From Spirirestis rafaelensis WJT71-NPBG6 (GTDB taxonomy: Bacteria; Cyanobacteriota; Cyanobacteriia; Cyanobacteriales; Nostocaceae), in assembly GCA_019359015.1 (NCBI GenBank), contig JAHHID010000042.1, positions 1 to 60,784 of the forward strand: DNA of 60,784 bases, given 5' to 3'. Of the stretch, positions 1 through 9,700 are shown in pieces; the first letter of the stretch is position 1, and each line of letters starts with the position of its first letter. Made by a program: the position numbers and the translations under genes. The notes beneath the pieces are model-generated. The model was not told the DNA's origin and did not search any database. It saw nothing but the letters and a program-made list of their open reading frames with translations.

Positions 1-60
1 TCGCTAACGAAGGGACTGCACCTAAAGGTGCTTCGCATTCATCCCACCCCTGAAGGACGT

Positions 61-95
61 AACAGCCTGAAAATTTTTTGGATTTTCAGGCTGTT
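61..95. repeat. Perfect 14-bp inverted repeat at the end of the TIR fragment gene
   Basis: Arms AACAGCCTGAAAAT (61-74) and its exact complement (82-95) enclose a 7-nt loop. The right arm overlaps the stop codon of the minus-strand TIR gene. No T-run follows on either strand, so this is not a convincing intrinsic terminator. The flanking 1-60 and 96-112 (GGTGGGCTTTCTGC) resemble pieces of the palindromic repeats found elsewhere in the window, for example near 7460-7500. Confidence 0.7.
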
Positions 96-489
96 ACTGG
101 TGGGCTTTCTGCTTCAATACTTGTAAATCTTTGAAAGGTTGAGCTTGCCAGTTATCAACTGGGCGGAGTTTAACAGGAATTATACAGGCTTTTCCTGCAT
201 TGTGCCGTTCCATCGCCCGCTTCGTAATGTTCCTGCAATCTTCCGCTGCCAAAAAGTCTGGACTAACCAGCAGTACAATCACTTGAGCTGAATTCAGGTC
301 TCGGTTACTTTCTTGCTTCCAGTCTCTTCCAGCTAGCGTTTGACTTTTATGCCAGTTTATACTCACTCTTGCTGGTTGCAAACTACTAAGGTGCGATTCT
401 AGTTTTTCCCGCAGTTTGTGATCATCACGGGAGTTAGAGTGGGCAAAAAAAAGTTTGATAGTTCTGGTAGATGTCAGCAAGAAAGACAT
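94..489 (-). CDS. TIR-domain protein, 3'-truncated and probably catalytically dead
   Basis: A 131-residue protein that is nearly all one TIR domain: beta-A with FFAHSNSRDD (14-23), BB-loop region WHKSQTLAGRDW (46-57), then IVLLVSPDFL (71-80). TIR NADases use a Glu about two residues before the KRAMERH helix; here that position is Ile88 (NITKRAMERH), whereas the neighbouring CHAT-TIR keeps Glu299. Compared with that neighbour the protein stops short after PFKDLQVL and ends KQKAHQ, encoded by repeat-like DNA. It lies 48 bp downstream of the CHAT-TIR gene on the same strand and may be its co-transcribed partner or a decaying paralogue. A hydrolysing TIR seems unlikely; an adaptor or inert remnant fits better. 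Confidence 0.7.
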   Translation of the reverse strand: MSFLLTSTRTIKLFFAHSNSRDDHKLREKLESHLSSLQPARVSINWHKSQTLAGRDWKQESNRDLNSAQVIVLLVSPDFLAAEDCRNITKRAMERHNAGKACIIPVKLRPVDNWQAQPFKDLQVLKQKAHQ

Positions 490-537
490 AAATTACGATT
501 TACGCGGCTTTTATTGGAAGGCTTTCAAAATTCGTAT

Positions 538-1680
538 TCAAGGTGATTCAGCAGCTATTTGCTCGACTGCTTCTGCAAATTCTTCGGCAATCTTCACGAA
601 TGCTTCATTCTGATTTTTCCAAAACCTACTGTCAGTTACAAATTTACCATTTCTAGGTAAATACTGGAGGTTGCCAAGCTGGAAATCATTAAACTTTATA
701 CTTTGCCAACCTGCAACTGGACTGAGGAGTACAGGAATAACGTGGGCTTCCCCGGCACTTTGTCTTTCTATTGCTTGCTTAACCTCAAAATTGCTACGGT
801 GCAGCGAGGCGATAAAATGCCGACTTATAAGTAGGAGAATTATACGGGCTGAATTCAGGTTTTTATTAATTTCAAGATTTCTATTTCTGCCAGCTCTTAT
901 TTTGCCGTCATGCCAAATACTTATAACACCTTCTCCCTCCAGAATACTGAGAGAATTTTCTAGTTCTATCCGCAGTTTTTCATCTTTGGGAGAGTAAGAC
1001 AAAAAAACTTTCGTAGAAAGTTCTTTTTTGGGATCATAATTGAGGTCGTCGTTACTAAAGCCAGAATTTGAAGCGGTTGTATTTGCACCTTCCGTCTCAA
1101 ACTGTTTTTTTCTCAGCAATTTAGGAGTCAGATGCTCTGGAATACTTGCTATGTGGATAGCATTCTTACCAAATTTATAGGCATCTTCAAAACTTCTCCC
1201 GGCACCCAAACCATCGTAAAAGCCAACGGCAAATTCAATTGCAGCCCGATCGCCGATCGCCTGACTCATGCCAATGACATAATCTATATGTTGCAGTTGC
1301 ACGATCGCTTCCGCTTGATTCTCCGAATAACAAGCATTGAGCACTACACATTTTACGTGTTTGAACAGATCAAACAGTTCTGCTAGTGCCTCTGCATCTA
1401 CTAACTTTGCTTTTCCTGTGCCATCCTCAAATACCAAGCCACCTTCTCCCTCTCCATGTCCAGAAAAATGGACAATCTGTGGATCAAAATCTAGCAAAGC
1501 TTGGCGAATATCTCTGTAGCGCACTGCCAGCTTGAGCTTTACTTCAAATTGCTCACGTTTTCTTGCTCTTTGTAATACTTCCTCGATGTCACGCAACTCG
1601 TCCTCTAGACGCACTCTGTTCATGTCTTTCGGACTTGCTGCCAAAATCAGGATTTTGTTGACTGGAGTTCTACTGTTCAT
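538..1680 (-). CDS. CHAT caspase-like protease fused to a TIR domain
   Basis: 380 residues. The N-terminal CHAT domain (about 8-185) begins with the family-typical KILILAASPKD and has the caspase-like dyad: His75 in HFSGHGEGEGG and Cys117 in VVLNACYS. After a linker (190-220) comes a C-terminal TIR domain (222-380) with VFLSYSPKDE, WHDGKIRAG and RSNFEVKQAIER, retaining the putative catalytic Glu299. CHAT domains are peptidases of the caspase/separase clan, and bacterial TIR domains commonly consume NAD+ in immunity or cell death. A protein joining both suggests a stress or phage-triggered cell-death effector, but this role is inferred. It is divergent from hyuA across about 220 bp and followed by the truncated TIR gene. 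Confidence 0.85.
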   Translation of the reverse strand: MNSRTPVNKILILAASPKDMNRVRLEDELRDIEEVLQRARKREQFEVKLKLAVRYRDIRQALLDFDPQIVHFSGHGEGEGGLVFEDGTGKAKLVDAEALAELFDLFKHVKCVVLNACYSENQAEAIVQLQHIDYVIGMSQAIGDRAAIEFAVGFYDGLGAGRSFEDAYKFGKNAIHIASIPEHLTPKLLRKKQFETEGANTTASNSGFSNDDLNYDPKKELSTKVFLSYSPKDEKLRIELENSLSILEGEGVISIWHDGKIRAGRNRNLEINKNLNSARIILLLISRHFIASLHRSNFEVKQAIERQSAGEAHVIPVLLSPVAGWQSIKFNDFQLGNLQYLPRNGKFVTDSRFWKNQNEAFVKIAEEFAEAVEQIAAESP

Positions 1681-1903
1681 GCGAGGAGTTTATGTAAATA
1701 CCATTTGGCACTGAAATTTTTAGTAATTTGGTAGGCAATTCGCCGCTCACAGCCGCTTCACAGGATAAATACTGTCTTTAATGATTACATATAAATAACG
1801 GTAAATTCCGAAACGAAAGAAACAAAATTAGATAAAAATTAAATGATACTATCGCTAAATTCTATTGTTATCCTACTTTTATACCCGCAGAGGAAACAGA
1901 GTA

Positions 1904-4096
1904 ATGTTAAAAGTTTTTGCCGATCGCGGTGGTACATTCACAGATATTGTAGCTGTTACTAATAATCAGGCGATCGCAGACAGACTATCAACACATCCTG
2001 AACGCTTTCTAATCGTTCTCCTAGCAAACCAGCAATGGGTGATAGTTTATAAATTACTTTCAGAAAATCCCGAACAATATCAAGATGCAGCAATTCAAGG
2101 AATTCGGGATATCATCGGTCTTTCAGGTAACGAACCTATTCCCACAGAAACTATAGAAGTGGTAAAAATGGGCACAACAGTTGCCACAAATGCACTATTA
2201 GAAAGAAAAGGCGATCGCCTAGCCCTTATCATTACCAAAGGTTTTAAAGATGCCTTACGAATAGGTTATCAAAACCGTCCTAACATCTTTGCTCGTCATA
2301 TCATTTTACCAACGATGCTTTATGAACAAGTAATTGAGGTTGATGAACGATATGATGCTCATGGTCAAGAATTAACTCCTGTAAATATAGAACAAGTAAA
2401 AAACGACTTACAAGCAGTTTACAATACAGGAATTCGCAGTTGTGCCATTGTTTTTATGCATAGCGATCGCTATCCGAAACACGAACAACAAGTTGCCCAA
2501 CTCGCGCAAGAAATCGGATTTACGCAAATATCTGTATCACATCAAGTTAGTCCTTTAATGAAATTGGTCAGCCGAGGAGATACAACAGTCGTAGATGCTT
2601 ATTTAACTCCTATTTTGCGTCGCTATGTTAACTCTGTATCCAGCCAGTTACCTGGAGTAAGATTAATGTTTATGAAATCTGATGGAGGCTTAACCGATGC
2701 ACAACAATTTCAAGGCAAAGATAGTATTTTGAGTGGTCCTGCTGGTGGTATTGTCGGCGCAGTTCAAACTAGCAAAAGAGCGGGTTTTGAGTCAGTTATT
2801 ACTTTTGATATGGGTGGAACAAGTACAGATGTTGCTCACTATAAAGGAGAATATGAACGACAACTAGATTCAGAAATTGCTGGAGCGAGAATGCGAGTTC
2901 CCGTATTAGCAATTAATACAATTGCGGCTGGTGGTGGTTCAATTCTATTTTTTGACGGTTCTAGTTTTCGTGTGGGACCTGAATCTGCTGGTTCAAATCC
3001 TGGACCTGCTTGTTACCGACGTGGTGGAGCTTTGGCAGTAACAGATGCTAATGTGATGTTAGGCAAAATTCACCCGCAATATTTTCCTTCTGTTTTTGGA
3101 ATAGATGGTAATTTGCCTTTAGATAAAGATATTGTTATTGATAAGTTTACACAATTAACTCAAGAAATTGAAGCTATTACAAAAAATGCTCGTACCCCGG
3201 AACAAGTAGCCGCTGGATTTATAGCGATCGCTGTCGAGAATATGGCGAATGCAATAAAAAAGATAAGTTTACAAAGGGGCTATGATGTCACTGAATATGT
3301 CCTTTGTTGTTTTGGCGGTGCGGGGGCACAGGTTGCTTGTTTAATTGCCGATACATTGGGGATGAAAAAGATATTTTTGCATCCTTATGCTGGAGTTCTC
3401 TCTGCTTATGGAATGGGATTAGCTGATGTTAGGGCGATTAGAGAAGCAGGAGTAGAACAGCCTTTAACGCAAACATTAATTCCGCAATTACAGAACTTAA
3501 TGGAGTCTTTAGAAATTCAGGCGAGAAGCGAATTAAATAACGTTCAGGAACCCGTCACTCTAAATGGTGAGACTACGCAGGCAAAGCCTGCAAAGGCAGG
3601 CTTTGTTCGTATAGCACCAGGCTTTAGCCTGGAGGGTAACCAAGCAAGCAGTGAAGAGGAAATAGTTAGAAAAGTTAATTTCAAATATGAGGGCACTAAC
3701 TCTACCTTGAGCGTAAATTTTGCCTTGGATGTAGCGGTAATGCGAGAAGAATTTGAGATTGAACATAAATCTCGCTATGGTTTCATTCAATTAGAAAAAA
3801 CCTTAATTGTTGAATCGATTTCAGTAGAATTAATTCAGAAGATGGATACTCCTGAAGAACCCTTAATTACTCGGAAACGTCCTTTAGATGAAATCCCCGC
3901 ATCTGTTGAAACAGTCAGAATGTTTAGCGCTGAAAAATGGCATGATACACCCGTTTATCGACGAGAAGATTTACAACCTGAAGATAGTATTAGTGGACCT
4001 GCAATTATTGTCGAAAAAATTAGCACGATTGTAGTTGAACCATTATGGAAAGCAAGACTAACTGAACGCAATCATTTAATTTTAGAACGTCTTTAG
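1904..4096 (+). CDS. hyuA: Hydantoinase A / 5-oxoprolinase, ATP-grasp-like subunit
   Basis: About 730 residues. The family N-terminus [14 protein letters not shown] appears directly after the ATG at 1904, preceded by AGAGGAAA; an earlier in-frame start at 1865 adds unrelated residues. Other hallmarks are [22 protein letters not shown], the phosphate-binding segment [12 protein letters not shown] and CFGGAGAQ. The family opens 5-oxoproline or hydantoin rings with ATP together with subunit B (hyuB, 5793). Near residues 555-580 the protein carries a foreign stretch ([20 protein letters not shown]) encoded by a palindromic repeat at 3568-3637. The matching B subunit is not adjacent but about 1.7 kb downstream. 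Function is secure at family level; the substrate, 5-oxoproline being most likely, is inferred. Confidence 0.88.
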   Translation: MLKVFADRGGTFTDIVAVTNNQAIADRLSTHPERFLIVLLANQQWVIVYKLLSENPEQYQDAAIQGIRDIIGLSGNEPIPTETIEVVKMGTTVATNALLERKGDRLALIITKGFKDALRIGYQNRPNIFARHIILPTMLYEQVIEVDERYDAHGQELTPVNIEQVKNDLQAVYNTGIRSCAIVFMHSDRYPKHEQQVAQLAQEIGFTQISVSHQVSPLMKLVSRGDTTVVDAYLTPILRRYVNSVSSQLPGVRLMFMKSDGGLTDAQQFQGKDSILSGPAGGIVGAVQTSKRAGFESVITFDMGGTSTDVAHYKGEYERQLDSEIAGARMRVPVLAINTIAAGGGSILFFDGSSFRVGPESAGSNPGPACYRRGGALAVTDANVMLGKIHPQYFPSVFGIDGNLPLDKDIVIDKFTQLTQEIEAITKNARTPEQVAAGFIAIAVENMANAIKKISLQRGYDVTEYVLCCFGGAGAQVACLIADTLGMKKIFLHPYAGVLSAYGMGLADVRAIREAGVEQPLTQTLIPQLQNLMESLEIQARSELNNVQEPVTLNGETTQAKPAKAGFVRIAPGFSLEGNQASSEEEIVRKVNFKYEGTNSTLSVNFALDVAVMREEFEIEHKSRYGFIQLEKTLIVESISVELIQKMDTPEEPLITRKRPLDEIPASVETVRMFSAEKWHDTPVYRREDLQPEDSISGPAIIVEKISTIVVEPLWKARLTERNHLILERL
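3568..3637. repeat. Palindromic repeat inserted in frame within hyuA
   Basis: The segment contains nested inverted repeats: CAAAGCCTGC / GCAGGCTTTG (about 3582-3604) and CCAGGCTTTAGCCTGG (3618-3633). The same sequence family is intergenic at 7331-7352, 7437-7490, 12978-13066 and 13873-13926. The reading frame of hyuA stays open through it, adding about 23 residues. Confidence 0.8.
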
Positions 4097-4101
4097 TTTA
4101 T

Positions 4102-4127
4102 TCGTAGTAAGCACTTCAACGCTTAAA
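4102..4127. repeat. Dispersed repeat, half of the CGTAGTAAGC palindrome family
   Basis: TTCGTAGTAAGCACTTCAACGC is one arm of a family whose complete palindrome lies at 17101-17155. A related copy follows the next gene at 4942-4974. Confidence 0.5.
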
Positions 4128-4187
4128 AATACTCACGTTCGCTACACTAACCTCAACACAGTTTCACAATAAAAAGGCTATCCATTC

Positions 4188-4943
4188 ATGGACTCTCGCA
4201 TTCAGTCATATTTGCGCTTCGCGGCAAGCCAGCAACGTGACACGCAGCAAATCGGACCGTTCCTCGCTACCTTCAACCCCCATAGCGCCAATCCCTTTCT
4301 TAACTATGCCATCCCCGACGACGCAGCTACACCGTCACTCATCGACGTAAACGCCTTAATCGCTGCCTATGAAAGTCGCGGACGAAAACCGCGTTTGGAG
4401 TACGTTGCAACACTCGCACCTGCTGTCGAAGAAGCATTAGTTGCTGCTGGTTTTACCGTTGAGGGACGCTTGCCACTTATGATTTGCACTCCTGGTTCAG
4501 AGCAATTCCTTCCCGTCCCCCTAGATATCGAGTTAATCGTACCAGTTTCGGATGCTGAGATGCTTGCTACAGTTACGGTGCAAAACGAGGCTTACGGAGA
4601 GTCTGCACCAAGCGCTGAAGATGGTCAACGTCTTCGCAATAGTTTAGCAGCAGGCGCAATCGCCGTACTTGCTCGTGTAGCATCAACAGGCGAACCTGCG
4701 GGAGCTGGAGTGTGTTCGGTGCCGGGAAATCAGACGACAGAAGTCGCTGGTATCGGTGTGCGTGTTGCTTTTCGCCGACGGGGGATAGCAGGAGCTTTAA
4801 CAACCCGGCTGGTGCGAGAAGCTTTCGACGCGGGTGTTACGGTGGCGTTTCTCATGGCGGCACATGAAGAGGAAGTGCGAATTTACACCCGTGCTGGATT
4901 CTCTACAACAGGCGAAATTTTGCACATTTCGCTTTCACAGTAG
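4188..4943 (+). CDS. GNAT-family N-acetyltransferase
   Basis: 251 residues. The C-terminal half is a GNAT fold: VAGIGVRVAFRRRGIAGALTTRLV (about 188-211) matches the acetyl-CoA pyrophosphate-binding motif A (R/Q-x-x-G-x-G/A), followed by VAFLMAAHEEEVRIYTRAGF (motif B, including the usual Y-x-x-x-G-F). The N-terminal about 120 residues are less conserved and may carry the substrate site. The gene lies between hyuA and hyuB on the same strand, an unusual position that could mean co-transcription. The substrate is unknown. Confidence 0.8.
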   Translation: MDSRIQSYLRFAASQQRDTQQIGPFLATFNPHSANPFLNYAIPDDAATPSLIDVNALIAAYESRGRKPRLEYVATLAPAVEEALVAAGFTVEGRLPLMICTPGSEQFLPVPLDIELIVPVSDAEMLATVTVQNEAYGESAPSAEDGQRLRNSLAAGAIAVLARVASTGEPAGAGVCSVPGNQTTEVAGIGVRVAFRRRGIAGALTTRLVREAFDAGVTVAFLMAAHEEEVRIYTRAGFSTTGEILHISLSQ

Positions 4944-4974
4944 TAAGCACTGAAGTGCTTAAATAAAGCGCTTA
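4942..4974. repeat. Inverted repeat of the AGTAAGCACT family
   Basis: AGTAAGCACT GA AGTGCTTA forms a short hairpin directly after the GNAT stop codon; the related string AAGCGCTTAC follows. It may act as a 3' end stem but lacks a T-run. Confidence 0.5.
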
Positions 4975-5062
4975 CATTGATTAATTCATCACCTTTAATT
5001 TGTATTTGCGGGATAATTATCAATGTCAGTTCTAGGTTTTCAACGATTTTCACAAGAACAGA

Positions 5063-5608
5063 ATGTACAAATTTGCTGCGGCTTGGAAAAGTGAGCCGAT
5101 TGTGTTTGGTTCTGCAAGACCTGGATACAGTAGTGAAAAAGTCAACCAGTGGATTGAGTTTATGCAGAGTCAAGACATTAAGCGCGTTTGTTGTTTACTT
5201 CCCCATACTCAGCTAACTCGTTATTCAGATTTGCTTGGAGTTTACCGACAGACATTTGGATTGGATCGGGTTTGTTGGGCACCGATTGAGGATTTTCAAT
5301 TTGCCGACAAAGAAACTTTAATCCAGCAAATTTTGCCGTTCTTAGCTGTCGCAAATCAGCAAAGTGAGAAAGTAGTGGTTCACTGTTCTGGTGGAGTTGG
5401 ACGCACAGGACATGTTTTAGGTGCCTGGTTAGTCAGTGGACGGGGAATGTCTAACACTGGTGCGATCGCAGCAGTTAAACGAACTGGAAAAAATCCCTAT
5501 GAAGCGGCAATTCCTGCTGTGCTGAAAGGTCGAAATCCTTGGAAAGTTATTGCGGAACTAAACGCACTTCTGGATGATTGTCGTCGTGCTGGAGAAACGT
5601 TGGTTTAG
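5063..5608 (+). CDS. Dual-specificity/tyrosine phosphatase-like protein
   Basis: 181 residues with the protein tyrosine phosphatase P-loop VHCSGGVGRTGH: His107, nucleophile Cys108 and Arg114 of the HCx5R signature. The upstream acidic segment APIEDFQFAD (73-82) sits where the general-acid Asp loop lies in dual-specificity phosphatases. The start at 5063 gives the natural beta-strand EPIVFGSARPG near residue 11. It follows the GNAT gene and precedes hyuB, all on the plus strand. Targets could be phosphoproteins or phosphorylated small molecules; the sequence does not decide. Confidence 0.82.
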   Translation: MYKFAAAWKSEPIVFGSARPGYSSEKVNQWIEFMQSQDIKRVCCLLPHTQLTRYSDLLGVYRQTFGLDRVCWAPIEDFQFADKETLIQQILPFLAVANQQSEKVVVHCSGGVGRTGHVLGAWLVSGRGMSNTGAIAAVKRTGKNPYEAAIPAVLKGRNPWKVIAELNALLDDCRRAGETLV

Positions 5609-5792
5609 CTTGTAGTAACCCAACGAACACTCTTGTTTGCACCTTTGCGTTTCTACGTGAGATAAAAGATATTAGACCTCAAGACTCATTCTATAAATGT
5701 ATGTTTTTTCATACCCTTTCCCTAAATAAGTGCAATAAGTCTATTGATGCAACTAGTCTAATTATTCACATCTCAACTAATAAAAACCAAAA

Positions 5793-7349
5793 ATGTATAC
5801 AACATCTCAACCCGACCCAGTTCGCTTAGAAATCTTCAAAAACCTCTATCAATTTATCGCCGAACAAATGGGGATTGTTCTGCAAAACACAGCAGCATCG
5901 GTAAATATCAAAGAACGCCTAGATTTTTCTTGCGCTATTTTTGACTCTTCGGGATTATTAGTTGCTAATGCCCCCCATATTCCTGTACATTTAGGCTCAA
6001 TGAGTGAAAGTGTTCGCAGTTTAATTAACGATAAAGGCGACACTTTAAAACCGGGAAATGTCTATCTATCAAATAATCCCTATAACGGAGGAACCCATCT
6101 TCCTGATGTTACTGCAATTACCCCTGTTTTTCACCAAGATGGAAAACAAGTCATTTTCTACGTTGCTTCTCGCGGACACCAAGCTGATATCGGTGGAATT
6201 ACTCCCGGCTCAATGCCTCCCCACAGTACCACGGTAGAAGAAGAAGGAATTTTATTTGATAATTTTCTCTTAGTCGAAGAGGGTAATTTTCAAGAAACAT
6301 TAGTACGGCAGCATCTCTCAAATCATATTTATCCTGCTCGTAACCCTGAGCAAAATATAGCTGATTTTAAAGCACAAATTGCTGCTAATGAAAGGGGAGT
6401 GCAAGAACTGCGGAAAATAATTGCCCAATACGGACTTGAGACAGTCCAAAATTATATGAAATTTGTGCAAGAGAATGCAGAGGAAGCAGTTAGACGAGCG
6501 ATTGATGTTTTAAAAGATGGCTCATTTACTTATGAAATGGATAGCGGAGCGCAAATTCATATTAAAGTGACGATCGCTCGAAAAAATCGCACTGCTAAAA
6601 TTGATTTTACAGGCACATCAAAACAACTAAATAGTAACTTTAACGCTCCTAAAGCTGTAACTCAAGCAGCAGTTTTATATGTTTTCCGGACTCTGGTTGA
6701 TGATAATATTCCCCTCAATGCCGGCTGTCTTAACCCTTTAGAAATTATTATCCCTTCTGGCTGTATGCTTAACCCAACTTATCCAGCAGCAGTAGTCGCG
6801 GGTAATGTCGAAACTTCGCAAACCATTGTCGATGCTTTATATGGTGCTTTGGGTGTCATGGCTGCATCTGCCGGAACCATGAATAATTTTACTTTTGGAA
6901 ACGATCGCTATCAATATTATGAAACCATTTGCGGCGGTTCAGGCGCAGGGATTGATTTTGATGGAACTGATGGTGTCCAAACTCACATGACTAACTCCCG
7001 CCTCACCGATCCAGAAGTTTTAGAAACCCGCTATCCTGTACTTTTAGAAAGTTTTAGTCTTCGTCCTGATAGCGGCGGCAAAGGAAAACATTCGGGCGGA
7101 AATGGGGTGATTCGCCGTATCAAGTTTCTCGAACCAATGACAGCTAATATTCTTTCTGGACATCGATTTGTTCGTCCTTTTGGCTTAAATGGTGGAGAAG
7201 CCGCACAAGTAGGACGCAACTGGATACAACGTCAGGATGGAACTCAAGAGAATTTAGATAGCACAGCAACAGTAGAAATGCAACCAGGGGATGTTTTTGT
7301 AATCGAAACCCCTGGTGGGGGCGGATTTGGTGAGGAACACAGGCTGTAA
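5793..7349 (+). CDS. hyuB: Hydantoinase B / 5-oxoprolinase subunit B
   Basis: 518 residues of the HyuB family: [38 protein letters not shown] at the N-terminus, [26 protein letters not shown] and a GGGGFG C-terminus are typical. It should form the catalytic complex with HyuA for ATP-dependent ring opening of 5-oxoproline or hydantoins. In most genomes A and B are adjacent or fused; here two unrelated genes intervene. The stop codon TAA lies inside a palindrome (CACAGGCT-GTA-AGCCTGTG, 7334-7352), so the last residues EEHRL are repeat-derived. Confidence 0.88.
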   Translation: MYTTSQPDPVRLEIFKNLYQFIAEQMGIVLQNTAASVNIKERLDFSCAIFDSSGLLVANAPHIPVHLGSMSESVRSLINDKGDTLKPGNVYLSNNPYNGGTHLPDVTAITPVFHQDGKQVIFYVASRGHQADIGGITPGSMPPHSTTVEEEGILFDNFLLVEEGNFQETLVRQHLSNHIYPARNPEQNIADFKAQIAANERGVQELRKIIAQYGLETVQNYMKFVQENAEEAVRRAIDVLKDGSFTYEMDSGAQIHIKVTIARKNRTAKIDFTGTSKQLNSNFNAPKAVTQAAVLYVFRTLVDDNIPLNAGCLNPLEIIIPSGCMLNPTYPAAVVAGNVETSQTIVDALYGALGVMAASAGTMNNFTFGNDRYQYYETICGGSGAGIDFDGTDGVQTHMTNSRLTDPEVLETRYPVLLESFSLRPDSGGKGKHSGGNGVIRRIKFLEPMTANILSGHRFVRPFGLNGGEAAQVGRNWIQRQDGTQENLDSTATVEMQPGDVFVIETPGGGGFGEEHRL

Positions 7350-7505
7350 GCCTGTGGCTATACGAGCAAAGCTCCGTTGGCGAAGCGTCTCGAAGAGAAG
7401 CTTTGATCGGAGGTTTCCTCCGATCAAACTTCTCTCTGCCTTTGCAGGCTAGAATCTTTTAGCCCACGCAGGTGGGCTTTCTACGTATAGCCGCACCTTT
7501 TAAGG
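7331..7505. repeat. Cluster of dispersed palindromic repeats
   Basis: Three elements are stacked between hyuB and the rlpA-like gene. 7334-7352 is CACAGGCT/AGCCTGTG. 7395-7433 has arms GAGAAGCTTTGATCGGAGG and its near-complement; this family also occurs at 15391-15426 and 35688-35729. 7437-7490 has GCCTTTGCAGGC and AGCCCACGCAGGTGGGCT. The mosaic looks like successive insertions of small non-coding mobile repeats. Confidence 0.75.
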
Positions 7506-7517
7506 TGTCGGTGAGGA

Positions 7518-8438
7518 TTAATTATTCAAAATTTCTATTTTCACTGCTGCAACACCACTGCTAATCATTCCTAATTCTTTTGCCGCACCCAGAGAAACGT
7601 CAATTACTCGACCGCGAATAAATGGACCCCGGTCATTAATTCGCACCACAACAGAGCGACCATTGCCAGTGTTGGTGACACGAACTCGTGTTCCAAAAGG
7701 TAAGCTGCGATGAGCTGCGGTGAATCCTTGGGGATTAAATCTCTCACCAGTTGCAGTCCGATTACCACTTTCATAGCCGTAATATGAAGCCATACCTTTA
7801 GAGGTGGCTTGCACTTGCCCACCAGTATTTTGCTGTGGTGGCTTTTTCACCTGCTGCGGCTGTTTAATCGGTTGCTGCGGTGGAAGTGCGATATTATCAA
7901 TCTGGCTTAAGGCATGAGCAACATCAATTAGTCTCCGTAAGCGATTGGTGGCTTGCATCGCATCTTGTGACAGGTTATTGGTTGTATCTGGTAAACGTGT
8001 TGTGTTGCCATCGATTTCGACTAGTTCTTCGCCATTGACTTTGATGATATAGCTTGCGGCTTTCCAACTGACCGTAATTTGACTGGCATCAACTTTGTCT
8101 GTGATTAATTGGTTGATTCTAGCAGCGATCGCACTCGCTCTTTCATCTGAGCTGCTGATATGCGTTTGACTCACGAACGTAAGAAACGGAATATTACGGA
8201 TATACAGCGTTGTCGCCTGACGACCTGCTAAGTTATGAGAATGAATTTGAGTAACCATATCACGGGAAATAAGTTTTTCCCTGATCGATTGCGGCTTTTT
8301 CACATTCACCGCATCATTACCAGGTGTCTCGTCCGGAGTGGTAGAATTTCCGTTGGCTGTTGCAGCACGACCAACTGACGGTAGCCCCAAAACAGTTGTT
8401 GACAAAGCAACAACAGACCACAATTGCGTTTGTTTCAT
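7518..8438 (-). CDS. RlpA-like septal-ring/peptidoglycan lytic protein, secreted
   Basis: 306 residues. A signal peptide ([28 protein letters not shown]) is followed by a variable region and a Q/P-rich linker (about 188-207). The C-terminal double-psi beta-barrel domain (212-306) carries [29 protein letters not shown] and [25 protein letters not shown], the hallmark of RlpA. These domains bind or cleave denuded glycan strands in the periplasm, mostly at division septa. The barrel Asp of NDRGPF is present. Single gene, convergent with hyuB across the repeat cluster. Confidence 0.87.
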   Translation of the reverse strand: MKQTQLWSVVALSTTVLGLPSVGRAATANGNSTTPDETPGNDAVNVKKPQSIREKLISRDMVTQIHSHNLAGRQATTLYIRNIPFLTFVSQTHISSSDERASAIAARINQLITDKVDASQITVSWKAASYIIKVNGEELVEIDGNTTRLPDTTNNLSQDAMQATNRLRRLIDVAHALSQIDNIALPPQQPIKQPQQVKKPPQQNTGGQVQATSKGMASYYGYESGNRTATGERFNPQGFTAAHRSLPFGTRVRVTNTGNGRSVVVRINDRGPFIRGRVIDVSLGAAKELGMISSGVAAVKIEILNN

Positions 8439-8954
8439 GTATCCGATTTTCTAAGGAACTGAACAACTGCGATTTTGATTGCTGGGATGTTCCACTGTTT
8501 GAAGTGACATCACCCGATAACTCAAACTTCGCTTTTACTTTTCTTTAGTAGTGACTGCAACACCTGAATGCTAGCCTTGAGATTTGAAAACTAAGATTTT
8601 AGCTTCAATTTGGTCAATTTACCAAAATAAAGTGGTAGTTGGCAAGCTAAAAATGTTACAAAAAAATATTGTGCGTGCGTAAGCCCTTTTTACTTTTTCA
8701 AATTAAAATTTTCTCTGTCATCAGGCAGGAAAACAACCTGTAAATTCCTTAGACATGAGTAATATTTAATACTTTTAAATTATTAAAAAGCAGTGTCTTA
8801 GTTCCCGTTCATTACCAGCAAGGGCGATCGCCTGAAATAAACTTTGCATTTCAATCAGCCATTTTCCTTCAGCAATGTACTCTTTCGAGGACTAGGCAAG
8901 GCGAAGTCATCAATATTACTCTAGTTTTACGAAAAGCATTGATAAATAACGAAT
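8439..8954. other. Intergenic, no gene seen
   Basis: About 515 bp between the divergent rlpA-like and DJ-1-like genes. It holds one HIP1 site near 8824 (GGGCGATCGCC) and AT-rich stretches around 8640-8800 that could house both promoters. I see no repeat, RNA or small ORF that I can support. Confidence 0.4.
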
Positions 8955-9656
8955 ATGGCTAACCCAGAATACAACATTGGTTTGTTAATGTACCCTGGCA
9001 TGACTCAGCTTGATTTAACTGGACCGCATCAAGTGTTTGCCTTTATGCCTAATACTCGCGTGCATCTGTTGTGGAAGACTTTGGACGCGGTGACAAGCAG
9101 TGAGGGAATGACAATTTTGCCTACTACGACTTTTGATGATTGTCCACCTTTAGATGTTTTGTGCGTACCCGGTGGACCAGGACAAGTAGAAATGATGCGG
9201 GATGGTGAGGTACTAAAATTTCTTCAGCAGCAAGGACAAACAGCCAAATATATCACATCGGTCTGTACTGGCTCTTTAATTTTAGCTGCTGCCGGACTGC
9301 TTCAAGACTACCGCGCTGCTTGTCATTGGGCATTTCGTGAGCAATTGGTGATTTTAGGTGTTGAGGTGGGAACAGAAAGAGTAGTAGTTGATCGTAACCG
9401 CATTACAGGTGGTGGGGTTACTGCTGGGATTGACTTTGGATTGGTAATTGCTGCGACACTGTGCGGCGAGGAAACCGCTAAGATGATTCAGCTGCTTTTA
9501 GAGTATAATCCCGCGCCACCTTTCAACGCAGGCTCTCCAGAAAATGCTGGAGATGTTTTAGTGCAGCAAGTAAAGAAATTTGGAGAGGAATTAATACAAG
9601 CATCTTTGGCACAGACTCAGGCGATCGCAAGCTTGTTAAGCATTCGCCATTTGTGA
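8955..9656 (+). CDS. DJ-1/PfpI family protein, isocyanide hydratase-like
   Basis: 233 residues of the class I glutamine amidotransferase-like fold. The nucleophile elbow SVCTGSLILAAAGLL has Cys at about 102; ITGGGVTAGIDFGL is characteristic of the isocyanide hydratase (InhA) branch, as is the N-terminal YPGMTQLDLTGPHQVF with the conserved Asp. That branch hydrates isonitriles to N-formamides. The physiological substrate here is unknown. No HTH domain is attached, so it is not the GlxA-type AraC regulator. Confidence 0.8.
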   Translation: MANPEYNIGLLMYPGMTQLDLTGPHQVFAFMPNTRVHLLWKTLDAVTSSEGMTILPTTTFDDCPPLDVLCVPGGPGQVEMMRDGEVLKFLQQQGQTAKYITSVCTGSLILAAAGLLQDYRAACHWAFREQLVILGVEVGTERVVVDRNRITGGGVTAGIDFGLVIAATLCGEETAKMIQLLLEYNPAPPFNAGSPENAGDVLVQQVKKFGEELIQASLAQTQAIASLLSIRHL

Positions 9657-9700
9657 GTATTGCTATAGTTTAAAAAAGATATTCAAAGCGGGAAAGCGCA

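Noticed and set aside
61-95. Intrinsic terminator for the CHAT-TIR unit
   Set aside because: The stem is perfect but no T-run follows on either strand, and it overlaps the coding end.
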